Shown: positions 35,906-45,262, counted from the stretch's first letter. The stretch: 64,000 nucleotides of DNA from Sporolactobacillus sp. CQH2019 (GCF_028765345.1 NZ_JARAJZ010000012.1:60682-124681), one strand, 5' to 3'. Notes: generated by a model from the letters alone, not told the origin. A program made the numbers and translations.

Positions 35906-35943
35906 AAGAGCACTTCGTTTTTTTAAAGCGAGGGCTCTTTTTA
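35906..35943 (+). terminator. gldA terminator
   Basis: AAGAGC pairs with GCTCTT, with further pairing TTCG/CGAG-like inside, followed by TTTTTAT. About 50 bases after the stop. Confidence 0.65.
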
Positions 35944-36095
35944 TATGATCCGTACCGGCCGCGGCTTATCGAAAAAACTCACGGCAGCGTGCCGTTAAAG
36001 AATACGTTCAGCCGTCTGCCGCTCCTCCTCCCTTTCCCGTTTTCCCGGCAATGCCTGCTTCCCCGGATTCTAAAGGAAAGATCGTTTCCGGCTTC

Positions 36096-36500
36096 CTATT
36101 CTCTTTTCAGCAGTTTGGTGTTGGCGATGTATAGCGCACCGACGAGCACAAGAATTGCTATGGAATACAGCAGTACCGACCGGGGATCGTTGTGGGTGAC
36201 CACGATCAGACGGACGATCGCCGTCACCCCGATATATACAAAATAACGAAGCGGAAAATGGTAATGCGCCTGAAAATATTTGATAATCAGCGCGATGAAT
36301 TCAAAATAAAGGAAATAAATAAGAATTCCCTCAAGCAGATGATCATAAGAAGCGTTATTTTTTAAAAACAAATAGGTAAAAAACTGGATTGTCTCTTTAA
36401 TCAGCGCCACACTCAAAATAACAGCCAGCGTGCCCAATGCAATGTTGAGTATCCACTGCAGGCCTCTCACAAGCAATTGATCGAGTTTTTTGTTTTCCAT
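36096..36500 (-). CDS. psiE: PsiE-family phosphate-starvation-inducible membrane protein
   Basis: Membrane protein of 134 aa with four predicted helices. The PsiE signature YFEFIALIIKYFQAHYHFPLRYFVYIG and the following AIVRLIVVTHNDP are clear. Role unknown beyond phosphate starvation induction in E. coli. ATG 36500 (MENKKLDQ) with GGGAG seven bases upstream is preferred over the start 24 codons earlier. No Pho box was recognised. Confidence 0.85.
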   Translation of the reverse strand: MENKKLDQLLVRGLQWILNIALGTLAVILSVALIKETIQFFTYLFLKNNASYDHLLEGILIYFLYFEFIALIIKYFQAHYHFPLRYFVYIGVTAIVRLIVVTHNDPRSVLLYSIAILVLVGALYIANTKLLKRE

Positions 36501-36628
36501 CTGATTAGCTCCCGCGATTGACCGAATTGAAATGATGCAAACCGTCGATATTATGGCGGGTATGCATATCATTGTCTCTCTTATACTATCTTAACAACGC
36601 TTTACTAGTCTGAAAAGACACAGATCCT

Positions 36629-37099
36629 TTAAGAACGATATATTTTCCTCACTGCCGTTAAATAAACCGTCATTTGTACAAATGGAATCAGAAGAACAAT
36701 CATCACGGGAAAAATCGGCCAGGCTCCGGCAAAAAACGGATAGACAGCAATGATTACCGCACAGAAAGGAGCGGCGACCCATGTTGCCGCAAACGCCTTT
36801 CTGCATGCCTCGGCACTGATCGCCTTTTCCCGTTCATCCTCCGAGGGCGTTATGAGCGGATTCAGCCAGAACGAGCCTTTCCGCTTTTTCCTTTTTAAAG
36901 GATAGATGATCAGTTCTATCAGGCCCAGAATCAATAAAGGGAGAATCGGCAAAAGATTGACTGTGAGCGTGAGCGTCTCCCTGTCCGTCCTTATGGCTTC
37001 GGCGGCCTGGCCGGTGAAAGAGATCAAGGGTGTTGCAGCAAGCCCTATAAAGATAAGGAAAACAAAACAGAGAACAAAAGAAATCCTCAGCTTTCTCAT
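36629..37099 (-). CDS. four-helix membrane protein paired with XRE regulator
   Basis: Membrane protein of 156 aa with helices near residues 8-27, 47-65, 105-122 and 128-148. A cytoplasmic basic loop KRKKRKGSFWLNPL and the conserved SEDEREKAISAEA helix between helices 2 and 3 resemble DUF2178-type proteins found next to small XRE regulators. The ATG overlaps the regulator stop (ATGA), so the two form a coupled pair. Function unknown; it may be a membrane partner that affects the regulator. Confidence 0.7.
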   Translation of the reverse strand: MRKLRISFVLCFVFLIFIGLAATPLISFTGQAAEAIRTDRETLTLTVNLLPILPLLILGLIELIIYPLKRKKRKGSFWLNPLITPSEDEREKAISAEACRKAFAATWVAAPFCAVIIAVYPFFAGAWPIFPVMIVLLIPFVQMTVYLTAVRKIYRS

Positions 37100-37314
37100 G
37101 AATGATCCTCTCCTTTTTCTAACTGAAATACTTCTTCCATCGGAAGCTCAAACGCACTGCAGATCAGCAGGCCGAGCATCAGTGAAGGCACATAATCCCC
37201 CTTTTCGATAGAGGCAATGGTCTGTCTTGTAACACTGACTTTGTCCGCCAATTGAGACTGCGTCCAATCATGGCGCGCCCGAAGTTCTTTAACATGATTT
37301 TGAATGCGCGGCAC
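37096..37314 (-). CDS. small XRE-family helix-turn-helix regulator
   Basis: A 72-aa DNA-binding protein that is almost entirely one Cro/C1-type HTH: KELRARHDWTQSQLADKVSVTRQTIASIEKGDYVPSL. Start GTG with GGGGTG upstream. It is the typical regulator of two-gene regulator/membrane-protein cassettes in Firmicutes. Palindromes TAACAT/ATGTTA just upstream make autoregulation likely. Confidence 0.88.
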   Translation of the reverse strand: MPRIQNHVKELRARHDWTQSQLADKVSVTRQTIASIEKGDYVPSLMLGLLICSAFELPMEEVFQLEKGEDHS

Positions 37315-37348
37315 TTGATCACCCCAGACTGATTATGTCCAGTCAATC

Positions 37349-37392
37349 TAACATAATGTTAAATCAGTTTAACATTTACAGCTTACATGTTA
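37349..37392. promoter_or_regulatory. operator array of the XRE regulator
   Basis: TAACATAATGTTA (37349-37361) is a perfect palindrome. A second pair, TAACAT (37370-37375) and ATGTTA (37387-37392), uses the same half-site with eleven bases between. The TAACAT sites are 21 bases apart, two helix turns. A minus-strand -35 TTGACA (37404-37409) and -10 TAAGCT overlap this block, so binding would block the promoter. Confidence 0.6.
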
Positions 37393-37582
37393 ATAAGAAC
37401 AATGTCAATGCTTTCATTGCCGGAAATTGGACCCGCGACCGGCCCGGATCGCTGAATGACGGCCGGGATAGCAGCGTATGAAGCAGCAGACGCTGGAAGC
37501 TGTCAAACCGGCCGAAAAAATGAGCAGCGCCGCCGTTACACCTCGGCAGACGCTGCTATGCAAACATTTCATTCGTTCATCA

Positions 37583-37622
37583 GAAAAACAGCCGGTCCGC
37601 TTTTTTTCTGCGGACCGGCTGC
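37583..37622 (-). terminator. terminator of the metQNI operon
   Basis: CAGCCGGTCCGC pairs perfectly with GCGGACCGGCTG around nine bases; on the minus strand five Ts follow. It lies 23 bases after the metI stop. Confidence 0.9.
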
Positions 37623-37644
37623 CTGTTTCGGAAGGTTTTATATT

Positions 37645-38307
37645 TTAGTTTTTCTTCAGTCTCCTTGCAACCACATTGCCGGCCGACTGGATAATCTGGA
37701 CGATGACAATCAGGATAATGATCACGGCATACATCACGTCCGGCTGAAAACGGACATAGCCGAACTGATAAGCGAGATCGCCAAGGCCGCCCGCTCCGAC
37801 AAAACCGGCCATCGCCGTTTCGCCGATCAGTCCGATTGTCGCGATCGTCAGGCCGAGAATAATCGAAGAACGTGCTTCGCGAATAACCACGTTCCAGATA
37901 ATTTTCGTTGTCGAAATGCCCATTGACTGGTATGCCTCAATAATCCCCCGGTCAACTTCAAGCATGGCCGATTCTATCAGACGTGCTATGTACGGCGCAC
38001 AGGCAACGACCAAGGGGACAATGACCCCGCGGACGCCGATCGTCGTTCCGGCGACCAGCTTTGTAAACGGAAGAATAAAAAATAACAGAATGATGAAGGG
38101 AATCGACCGGATCACATTAATAAACGCATTGAGAAATGTGTAGACAGACAGATTCTCTGCCTGGCCTCCCTTACGTGTCAGCACCAGAAAGACACCGAGC
38201 GGAATGCCGATAAGAATGGAAATAAGCAGAGAAATCACGGTCATCTGCATCGTCTCGATAAATCCCTGCCAGATCGCGCCGCCCCATTGATTCAAAAAGT
38301 CCGCCAT
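37645..38307 (-). CDS. metI: methionine ABC transporter permease
   Basis: Membrane permease of 220 aa with five or six helices. The MetI-type N-terminus FIETMQMTVISLLISILIG and coupling segment IEAYQSMGISTTKIIWNVVI are typical. It carries methionine through the membrane with MetN. Two bases separate it from metN. The operon is controlled by the SAM riboswitch at 40232-40388. Confidence 0.94.
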   Translation of the reverse strand: MADFLNQWGGAIWQGFIETMQMTVISLLISILIGIPLGVFLVLTRKGGQAENLSVYTFLNAFINVIRSIPFIILLFFILPFTKLVAGTTIGVRGVIVPLVVACAPYIARLIESAMLEVDRGIIEAYQSMGISTTKIIWNVVIREARSSIILGLTIATIGLIGETAMAGFVGAGGLGDLAYQFGYVRFQPDVMYAVIIILIVIVQIIQSAGNVVARRLKKN

Positions 38308-38308
38308 G

Positions 38309-39322
38309 TCAGTCGTTCACCTCTTCCACAATAATCCCTTCGTCCTGCAAAAAACGAACTGCGGCTTCAATCTGCTCCGGCTCTCCTTTGAGATGCACCA
38401 GAAGACTGCCGATCGACTGATCCTTCAATTGATCGATGCCGCCGGCAATAATGCTCGGCAGGACATCAAACCGTCTGGCAAGCGTCGCAAGAGACGGATC
38501 CTTGGCCGATTCGCCCAGAAAAGTCAGATTGACTAATTGACCGGAAGCAAGCAAATCTTGCAGCAGTTTCGCAGGAATGCCGAACCGCGATTCGCTGCGG
38601 ACAAATTGTTTGGTCATCGCTTCTTTCGGCTGGGCGAATATGTCGACCACCGATCCCGTTTCAACGATTCGCCCCTTCTCCATGACGGCGACCCGGTCGC
38701 AGATACGCTGGATCACATTGAGCTCATGGGTAATCAGAAAGATTGTAATGCCGAGTTCTTTGTTGACCCTGAGCAGAAGTTCAAGGATCGAATCCGTTGT
38801 ATTCGGATCAAGCGCACTCGTCGCTTCATCGCTGAGCAGCACTTCCGGCTCATGGGCCAGAGCGCGGGCGATCGCCACACGCTGTTTCTGTCCTCCTGAA
38901 AGCTGGCTCGGGAAAGCCTTGCTTCGATCGCTCAGGCCGACGATTTCCAGATATTTTTCCGTTCTCTGCTTAATTTTTTCTTTGGGAACGCCTTCCAATT
39001 TAAGCGGAATCGCGACATTGTCATAAACATCGGCCGTCGCCAGCAGATTGTAGCCCTGAAAGATCATGCCTATTTTCCGGCGCAGCTTCTGCAGATCCTT
39101 CCTGCCGAGAGAAAGGACATCCACATCGTCGACAAAGATTTTCCCTGCGGTCGGCCTTTCAAGCAGGTTCACGCAGCGGATCAATGTACTTTTCCCGGCC
39201 CCGCTGTAACCGATCACGCCGAATATCTCGCCTTTATTAATCTCCACGGATACGTCTTTCAAAGCTTCAATTTTATTCTTACCCACTTTAAACGTCTTTG
39301 ACACATGCTCCAGCTTGATCAA
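38309..39322 (-). CDS. metN: methionine ABC transporter ATP-binding protein
   Basis: ATPase of 337 aa. Walker A GYSGAGKST, signature [15 protein letters not shown], Walker B VLLSDEATSALDPNT and H-loop ITHELNVI are intact. The C-terminal ~90 residues form the NIL domain that lets intracellular methionine inhibit transport in this family. Twelve bases after metQ. Confidence 0.95.
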   Translation of the reverse strand: MIKLEHVSKTFKVGKNKIEALKDVSVEINKGEIFGVIGYSGAGKSTLIRCVNLLERPTAGKIFVDDVDVLSLGRKDLQKLRRKIGMIFQGYNLLATADVYDNVAIPLKLEGVPKEKIKQRTEKYLEIVGLSDRSKAFPSQLSGGQKQRVAIARALAHEPEVLLSDEATSALDPNTTDSILELLLRVNKELGITIFLITHELNVIQRICDRVAVMEKGRIVETGSVVDIFAQPKEAMTKQFVRSESRFGIPAKLLQDLLASGQLVNLTFLGESAKDPSLATLARRFDVLPSIIAGGIDQLKDQSIGSLLVHLKGEPEQIEAAVRFLQDEGIIVEEVND

Positions 39323-39334
39323 AATGTTTCCTCC

Positions 39335-40153
39335 TTACCATGCAGGAACAACGGAACCGCCGAACGTTTTCTGAATATATGCCTTGACTTCGGCAGATTG
39401 ATAGTATTTTTCTACCTGTTTCACGACTTTATCATTCTTGTTATCTGTACGAACGACAAAATAGTTGGCATATGGATTATTAACGAGCGGTTCGTGGAAG
39501 ATGGAATCTTTTAAAACCGTCAGGCCGGCGCCCATCGCAAAATTCGTGTTGATTGCCGCAGCGGTTACTTCATTGAGCTGTGCCGGAAGCTGGGCGGCAT
39601 CCAGTTCAACGATCTGCAGATTTTTCGGATTGCTGATGACGTCTCTTTTTGTCGACGTGATGCCCGCCCCTTTCTTCAGCTTAATCACGCCGGCTTTCTC
39701 AAACAGCTGCAGCGCACGAAGTTCGTTGGCCGGATCGTTCGGTACGGCGATTTTGTCTCCGTTTTTAAGATCCTTTAAATTTTTAATCTTCTTGGAATAG
39801 ATACCCATCGGGAAAGCAACCGTTTTAAATGCATCTGTGATTTTATACCCTTTATTTGAAATCTGGTCCTTTAGAAAGGGCATTGTCTGATAACTGTTTG
39901 CATCCAGTTCCTTATCGTTCAGTGCCGTATTCGGCGTGTTGTAATCATTGAAAACTTTCAGATGAATCGTGAGCCCGTCTTTCTTTGCCAGTTTGGCCAC
40001 TTCTTCCATGATCTGCTGGTGCGGGCCGCCGGTTACTCCGACCGTGATTTCCTTCGTGCTCAATCCGCTCGCAGAACTGCTGCCGCACGCGGTCAGCACA
40101 AAAATCAAAGAAACAATCAGGACAGCCGACAAAACTCCTGTAAACTTTTTCAA
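39335..40153 (-). CDS. metQ: methionine-binding lipoprotein
   Basis: Extracytoplasmic lipoprotein of about 273 aa. The signal peptide MKKFTGVLSAVLIVSLIFV ends in the lipobox LTACGSSS; the NlpA/MetQ domain follows (TVGVTGGPHQQIMEEV, TMPFLKDQISNKGYKI). TTG 40153 is preceded by GGGGGA at seven bases and places the signal peptide at the N-terminus; the frame is open 26 codons further without family-like sequence. First gene after the SAM riboswitch. Confidence 0.93.
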   Translation of the reverse strand: MKKFTGVLSAVLIVSLIFVLTACGSSSASGLSTKEITVGVTGGPHQQIMEEVAKLAKKDGLTIHLKVFNDYNTPNTALNDKELDANSYQTMPFLKDQISNKGYKITDAFKTVAFPMGIYSKKIKNLKDLKNGDKIAVPNDPANELRALQLFEKAGVIKLKKGAGITSTKRDVISNPKNLQIVELDAAQLPAQLNEVTAAAINTNFAMGAGLTVLKDSIFHEPLVNNPYANYFVVRTDNKNDKVVKQVEKYYQSAEVKAYIQKTFGGSVVPAW

Positions 40154-40231
40154 ACCGTTTTCCCCCTGTATTTTTACATGATAACTATAATTGCCAGCCT
40201 TCAAATACTTCCTTCCAGAGAAATTCGGCAA

Positions 40232-40388
40232 TAAAAAAGCTTCTCTGTTAAGAGAAGCTTTATCGATCCGATCTTCTCTTATCTTTCAAAATCCGAAAAA
40301 GGATTCTGCAGGAATTGGCACCTGAATTAACATAACAATTAGGTTGCCGGGCTTCATCGGGCCAGTCCCTCCGCCGCTCTGGATAAGA
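40232..40388 (-). promoter_or_regulatory. SAM-I (S-box) riboswitch with terminator, upstream of metQNI
   Basis: The minus strand carries the S-box core in order: TCTTATC (P1), AGAGCGGCGGAGGGACTGGC, CCGATGAAGCCCGGCAACC, then GGTGCCAATTCCTGCAG and GATAAGA closing P1. The terminator AAGCTTCTCT / AGAGAAGCTT (40237-40260) with a T-rich tail follows. Established mechanism: SAM binding favours termination, so the importer is made when SAM is low. Confidence 0.95.
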
Positions 40389-40413
40389 ATGTATTCAATT
40401 GGCCAATGATTTG

Positions 40414-40442
40414 ATTTTACCTCGAAATCAGGACGATGTCAA
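40414..40442 (-). promoter_or_regulatory. sigma-A promoter of the S-box transcript
   Basis: The minus strand reads TTGACA (40442-40437), 17 bases, TAAAAT (40419-40414). It starts transcription about 20 bases before the riboswitch P1 helix. Near-consensus spacing and sequence. Confidence 0.85.
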
Positions 40443-40539
40443 AAAATTGTCGATAATGCCTGAAGATTAAAATTTTCCTGTCTAAACGAGCGGCTCCTGA
40501 CGGCCGGGCAGCCGATTCCGATGGATAAAAAACGATGCA

Positions 40540-41541
40540 TCAGTTTGCTTTCACTGAAGCATAGCCCTTCGGATGGCTGCTGTGCCAGGACCATGCGTCA
40601 GCCAGAATTTCCGGGATATTCGTGTGTTCAGGCTTCCAGCCGAGGATCTTCTTCGCCTTGTCTGAAGAAGCGATCAGCGTGCTTGGATCGCCGGCGCGGC
40701 GCGGCGCTATTTCCGCCGGTATGGCCCTGCCGGTTACCCGGCGCGCCGCTTCGATAATTTCTTTCACAGAGAAGCCTTCACTCGATCCGAGATTGAAAAC
40801 ATCGCTTTGCCCGCCTTTCAGCAGGTAGGCGAGCGCCAGGCGATGGGCGGCAATCAGGTCCTCAATGTGCACATAATCGCGGATGCATGTGCCGTCCTTT
40901 GTCGGATAATCATCGCCGAAAATCAGAATCCTGTCGCGCTCGCCGGCCGCCGTCTGCAGCACAATCGGTATCAGATGGGTCTCCGGGTGGTGGTCTTCAC
41001 CGATCTTGCCCTTTTTGCTCGCTCCGGCCACGTTGAAATAGCGCAAGGCGACAAAACGCATGCCGTAGGCACGGTCGCACCATTTCATCATTTTTTCCAT
41101 CGTCAGCTTCGTTTCTCCGTACGGATTGGTCGGCCGAGTCGGCATCGTTTCGGTAATCGGCACCTGTTCCGGCTCGCCGTAAGTTGCCGCCGTCGACGAG
41201 AAGACAATATGTCTGACATCGTTTTCCTGCATCACTTCAAGCAGAATCTGCATGCCGTAGACGTTATTATTGAAATACTTCAGCGGTTTTTCAACCGACT
41301 CGCCGACCAGAGAATTGGCGGCGAAATGGATGACACCTTCAATTTTTTCCTTTTTAAAAACCGAATCGAGGAACCTTTTGTCACGGATATCGCCCTGATA
41401 AAATTTGGCATCCGGATGCAGCGCTTCTCTGTGCCCGGTCTGCAGGCTGTCGACAACGACGACGTCGGTTCCTGCATCAATCAGCTGATAGACGGCGTGC
41501 GAGCCGATATAACCCGCACCGCCCAATACTAAAATAGACAT
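40540..41541 (-). CDS. galE: UDP-glucose 4-epimerase
   Basis: NAD-dependent short-chain epimerase of 333 aa that interconverts UDP-glucose and UDP-galactose for galactose use and surface polysaccharides. The Rossmann motif is GGAGYIGSH; the catalytic Ser-Tyr-Lys set is FSSTAATYG plus NPYGETK; YFNVAGA and GTCIRDYVH are GalE-specific. Full length. No other gal gene is adjacent; it follows the PPK1-like stub by 111 bases. Confidence 0.94.
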   Translation of the reverse strand: MSILVLGGAGYIGSHAVYQLIDAGTDVVVVDSLQTGHREALHPDAKFYQGDIRDKRFLDSVFKKEKIEGVIHFAANSLVGESVEKPLKYFNNNVYGMQILLEVMQENDVRHIVFSSTAATYGEPEQVPITETMPTRPTNPYGETKLTMEKMMKWCDRAYGMRFVALRYFNVAGASKKGKIGEDHHPETHLIPIVLQTAAGERDRILIFGDDYPTKDGTCIRDYVHIEDLIAAHRLALAYLLKGGQSDVFNLGSSEGFSVKEIIEAARRVTGRAIPAEIAPRRAGDPSTLIASSDKAKKILGWKPEHTNIPEILADAWSWHSSHPKGYASVKAN

Positions 41542-41652
41542 TGCCAGACTCCTTCCCAGCGGATGGATCGTATTTTTTCATCTTGCAGACACCATCATTG
41601 TCCATCATCCGGCTGATTTTGACAAGTGCGGCCGCCGCAGGCCGGCGGCTGA

Positions 41653-42516
41653 TCAGGGACAGATCAGCGGCGGGCGGTGCTCATCCATATAGCTGCCGAT
41701 CGCCGTTAAACAGCTGAGATCGAGCGGGCTCGCAGACAGGAAGACACTCTTTTCTCCCAGCTTCAGAACCTTCATCAGTGTTTGCTTTATAAAGGAGGAG
41801 ACCGGCGTCTGAATTTCCAGCCGGACAATCCTGCCCTGCCCTTTCGGTTCGGTTTCTTCGGCGGCCATTTCTTTGCGTGTCACCCTGAATGAAGAGACCC
41901 CGGTGACCGGGTCGCTGAACAGCCGCGGGATCTGTTCCATAATCATGGTTTCAAGAAAGATAAACACGGGCGGTTGTTCCGACAGCAGGAAGCAGCGGGG
42001 AAGCAAGGGGGGAACCTGAACGAGGCCGAGCCCCGCCTTTCCGTCGCGTCTCAGAGCGGCAGCCAGATTCAGCGTCCGGCTCTGAAGCCGCGGAAAGGGA
42101 TGTGAGGCGTCAAGAACTAAGGGGGTGAGGGCGGGGAAAACAATTTTCTCAAAACGATCATGAAGCAGCGCACGATCCGACGCTACGGAGGAATCATAAA
42201 GGATGTGTTCATCCAGCAATTTGGGCAGGACAATCTCCCGGAAAAAGTCGGCCTGTTCTGAAACGATCCGGCGGCAGAAGCCGAAAAAAGCAGCCTCTTT
42301 TTCTGTTTCACGATTCTGCGGAAGAGCGGATGACTGATTCAGAAAGTATGTTTTTAGAATAAAACAGCGATCCAGATCGTCTGCAATGGCACTGAGCAGC
42401 CGTATATCGGCAGAAAGCGGCCCCTCCCTCGTTTTCTTTTCGATAAGCAGCCGGCGGTTTGAGAGCAGCCGGCCGAACAACTGGCTTCTTTCAATGGCGG
42501 GATTTTCCGAATTCAT
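41653..42516 (-). CDS. PPK1-like protein lacking the catalytic half
   Basis: A 287-aa protein matching only the N-terminal and head domains of polyphosphate kinase 1 (about 700 aa). Recognisable segments are the N-terminal SQLFGRLLSNRRLL, the FPALTPLVLDASHPFPRLQSRTLNLA block, and RLFSDPVTGVSSFRVTRKEM before ASPLDLSCL. The two C-terminal PLD-like domains with the autophosphorylated His are missing, and no matching sequence continues after the stop. It cannot make polyphosphate alone. The frame is clean and lies 14 bases after ppx with GGGAAGAGAG, so it may still be expressed, either as a decaying gene or as a retained regulatory/binding module. Ppx and PPK2 genes lie next to it. Confidence 0.75.
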   Translation of the reverse strand: MNSENPAIERSQLFGRLLSNRRLLIEKKTREGPLSADIRLLSAIADDLDRCFILKTYFLNQSSALPQNRETEKEAAFFGFCRRIVSEQADFFREIVLPKLLDEHILYDSSVASDRALLHDRFEKIVFPALTPLVLDASHPFPRLQSRTLNLAAALRRDGKAGLGLVQVPPLLPRCFLLSEQPPVFIFLETMIMEQIPRLFSDPVTGVSSFRVTRKEMAAEETEPKGQGRIVRLEIQTPVSSFIKQTLMKVLKLGEKSVFLSASPLDLSCLTAIGSYMDEHRPPLICP

Positions 42517-42530
42517 GTCTCTCTCTTCCC

Positions 42531-44087
42531 TTATCGCTTAAATAAGCGGCCCGCCCGTTCTTTGAAGGTGACGGTAATCGGCATCTGGAGGGCGCGTTCA
42601 AGATGTTTCTTATGTTTTTGCGCTGCCTGGTCTTCGAAGAACGGATCATCGTGATAATAGGCACTGAGCTGCAGCGGTTTTTTCCTTGAAATTTTAACCT
42701 TTACTTCGTCAACGACATGCTGTCTTGTCCGGTCGAAATCATGAGCCAGACGCAGTACCGCCCCCAGAATTTCATAGAGCTTCAACTCTTCTTTGGTGAC
42801 CATTTTATGAAACGGTGCGGCAAAATCGAGAAGGTTCGGCTGCGACTTGAATGAAGCAATCAGTGCAACGGCAAGCCGGTCATGGTGGCTGATTCCGTTG
42901 ATATTAATATTTGTCAATAAATAAAAGGTATGCGCGCTGCTTGACTCGTTATTCACATATTCACCGATATAGGCCAGGTCCGCACTGTGCGACAGAAGCC
43001 ACGCCGTTCTTTTTTTGGAATATTTTTGTTCAATCGCCGGACTGATTCCGTCGAAAATCTGGAACGCAAGCGCTTTAACGTAACTCGTATGATTTGCGTC
43101 CAGGTTAAAATTTTTTCTCAAATAGCGAATGCTTTCATTCAGTACGTAAGGAATCTGATTCACACCCTTTGCGCCCAGAAGCCATTCATAAAAAACGCCC
43201 TCGCGGATTCCTTCGCCGCTCAGCATAAACGTGCCGCCGCGATTCAGCCCGACGAGTGTATTAATGACGACAGCGGCAGGAAGAATGATATCGGCACGGT
43301 CTTTTGAAAGTCCGTCCATCGACCCGCGCGCTTCGATGGTCATTGAAGCCAGCGTGTTCGTCAAGGCGTCCAGGCGTTCACGCGGCATTGTATATTGATG
43401 AAGCCCGACCATCGGATAGTGCTCCTGTATCTGATCGATACGCGCCAGGTTGCGCGCACTCCCGCCTATGCCGATCACCGGGAGTTCCTGATCGACCAGC
43501 CAATCGAATTGGGAAAAGGTCTTGATCAGAAATGACTTCAGCATTTTTCCCGCATTAGTGTCTCCGGGTGCATAGAACGTATGATACAGGGTCACGGCAC
43601 CGAATGGAAAAGAATGGGCATGAATCAGCTTGCGGTTCAGAAACATCGTGACTTCCGTGCTGCCGCCGCCGATATCGATGGAAATGCCGTTTTCTATGAA
43701 TGTTGAGTTGATAATCGCATAATAACCATAATAAGCTTCTTTTAGACCCGAAAGCAGACGAATGGTCAGTCCGGTCTGTTTCTTGGCGAGGGCAAATACC
43801 CAGTCACGATTTTTCGCCTTGCGCATCGCCGCCGTCGCGACGGCATCAATCGCCGTCACATTTTTTTCCCGGCCGAGAATCGATTGAAACCGTTTCAGAA
43901 CGGTCAGAAGGATAGAGATTCCTTCCTGACTTAAATTTTCATCTTCATCTATGTAGTTGCTGAGCCTGGCAACCGCCTTGAAGTTATGCAGTTCCTTAAA
44001 AAAAAAGTTCTTGTCTATGCCGATAACTACCAGCCGAATGGAGTTTGAACCGATGTCGATCATCGCATGTTTTCGCACAATCTCCAC
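42531..44087 (-). CDS. ppx: exopolyphosphatase, Ppx/GppA family
   Basis: Enzyme of 518 aa that removes terminal phosphates from polyphosphate, or (p)ppGpp phosphatase in some relatives. The ASKHA phosphate-binding loops are MIDIGSNSIRLVVI and SIDIGGGSTEVT; the C-terminal HD-like domain (from about residue 315, including LLSHSADLAYIGEYV and INGISHHDRLAVALI) is present, so it is the long Ppx form. GTG start with AGGAGG seven to eight bases upstream. Followed at 14 bases by the PPK1-like stub, likely one transcript. Confidence 0.9.
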   Translation of the reverse strand: MEIVRKHAMIDIGSNSIRLVVIGIDKNFFFKELHNFKAVARLSNYIDEDENLSQEGISILLTVLKRFQSILGREKNVTAIDAVATAAMRKAKNRDWVFALAKKQTGLTIRLLSGLKEAYYGYYAIINSTFIENGISIDIGGGSTEVTMFLNRKLIHAHSFPFGAVTLYHTFYAPGDTNAGKMLKSFLIKTFSQFDWLVDQELPVIGIGGSARNLARIDQIQEHYPMVGLHQYTMPRERLDALTNTLASMTIEARGSMDGLSKDRADIILPAAVVINTLVGLNRGGTFMLSGEGIREGVFYEWLLGAKGVNQIPYVLNESIRYLRKNFNLDANHTSYVKALAFQIFDGISPAIEQKYSKKRTAWLLSHSADLAYIGEYVNNESSSAHTFYLLTNININGISHHDRLAVALIASFKSQPNLLDFAAPFHKMVTKEELKLYEILGAVLRLAHDFDRTRQHVVDEVKVKISRKKPLQLSAYYHDDPFFEDQAAQKHKKHLERALQMPITVTFKERAGRLFKR

Positions 44088-44303
44088 TGTATAGCCTCCT
44101 CACTGATCATATGGAAACCGGACGGCGCATGCCGGCGAACCGGGCGCCACAACAGACGGCCCGTTTCCCGGAACCGTGCAGGCGGGCGGGATTCACCGCT
44201 TAGTGTCCGGTTTGTGCCGCTATTTTTCCGCATTTAAAGTATAGCCTAATTACGGCAGAAGTGGGATGCAAAAAATTTGAAGACACTCTTAATGGTGAAA
44301 GGA

Positions 44304-44347
44304 CAATAAAAGCGCCGGCGTCCGAAATTCGGGACGTTGGACGCTTT
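44304..44347 (-). terminator. terminator of the PPK2 gene
   Basis: On the minus strand AAAGCG...GTCC pairs with GGAC...GCGCTTT, followed by TATT. It lies about 45 bases below the PPK2 stop and before the ppx promoter region. The stem has internal mismatches. Confidence 0.55.
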
Positions 44348-44392
44348 ATCCGACTTTCCATTTATTTTAAAGCGATTTTTATCCTGTTTCTG

Positions 44393-45262
44393 TCAGTTCC
44401 GGCCCGATTCCGCCGTTTCGGCCCCCTTGCCGGAATCTTTTTCCGCAAAACCGCTGCCGGAAATAAGCCTGTGCTCGAAACGTTCCTCAGACTCATCTAT
44501 TTCACCGCGATCAGGATAGGACTGAACAGGAATTCCGCGTTTTATTAAGTAAGTTTCGATTGCCTTGACCATCTGTTTCACGACGGCGATGCGGGCGAAC
44601 CACTTACTGTTCGCCGGAATAATATGCCAGGGCGCATTCGGACGGTCCGTTTTCTCGAACATTTCTTCCGCCGCCTCGACGTACTCATCCCATTTTGCCC
44701 GATTGCGCCAGTCTTCGCTTGTAATTTTCCAGCGCTTCATCGGATTTTCCTCGCGCTCCTTGAAGCGCCTGTATTGTTCATCCTTGCTGATGTGCAGCCA
44801 GAATTTTTCAATGATATAGTGATCGTCGGTCAGCAGTTTCTCAAAATCGTTCAATTCGTCATAAGCGCGTTTCCATTCTTTCTTTTCAGCGAAACCCTCG
44901 ATCCGCTCGACAAGCACCCGGCCGTACCAGGAACGGTCGAAAATCGCAATTTGGCCGTATTGCGGAATCTTGCGCCAGAAACGCTGCATGTAATGATACC
45001 TTTTCTCATGGGGAGCAGGGGCGGCGATCGAGGTCACGCGAACGCGCCTCGGATCAAGGTTGGCAACAGCCCGTTTGATCGCGCCGCCCTTTCCGGCCGC
45101 ATCCCAGCCTTCAAAAACAAAAACAGCGGCAATCTTATTTTCGACAAGCTGATGCTGCAGAGCCAAAAGTTTCAGTTGATACTTTTCCAATTTTTTATTA
45201 TATTTTTTCCTGCTTTCAATGTGTTGAGTCAGGTCCACCCGATCCAGTCTTCCCTTTGCCAT
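44393..45262 (-). CDS. ppk2: polyphosphate kinase 2 family protein
   Basis: P-loop kinase of about 289 aa that transfers phosphate between polyphosphate and nucleotides. Walker A FEGWDAAGKGGAIKRA, the following RRVRVTSIAAPAPHEKRYHY and Walker B IFDRSWYGRVLVERIEGF are fully conserved; PANSKWFARI is in the C-terminal helix. ATG 45262 (MAKGRLDRVDL) has AGGGGGAG seven bases upstream; an upstream in-frame start at 45301 is not supported. Next to ppx and the PPK1 stub, this is the only complete polyphosphate kinase visible in the window. Nucleotide preference cannot be read. Confidence 0.92.
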   Translation of the reverse strand: MAKGRLDRVDLTQHIESRKKYNKKLEKYQLKLLALQHQLVENKIAAVFVFEGWDAAGKGGAIKRAVANLDPRRVRVTSIAAPAPHEKRYHYMQRFWRKIPQYGQIAIFDRSWYGRVLVERIEGFAEKKEWKRAYDELNDFEKLLTDDHYIIEKFWLHISKDEQYRRFKEREENPMKRWKITSEDWRNRAKWDEYVEAAEEMFEKTDRPNAPWHIIPANSKWFARIAVVKQMVKAIETYLIKRGIPVQSYPDRGEIDESEERFEHRLISGSGFAEKDSGKGAETAESGRN

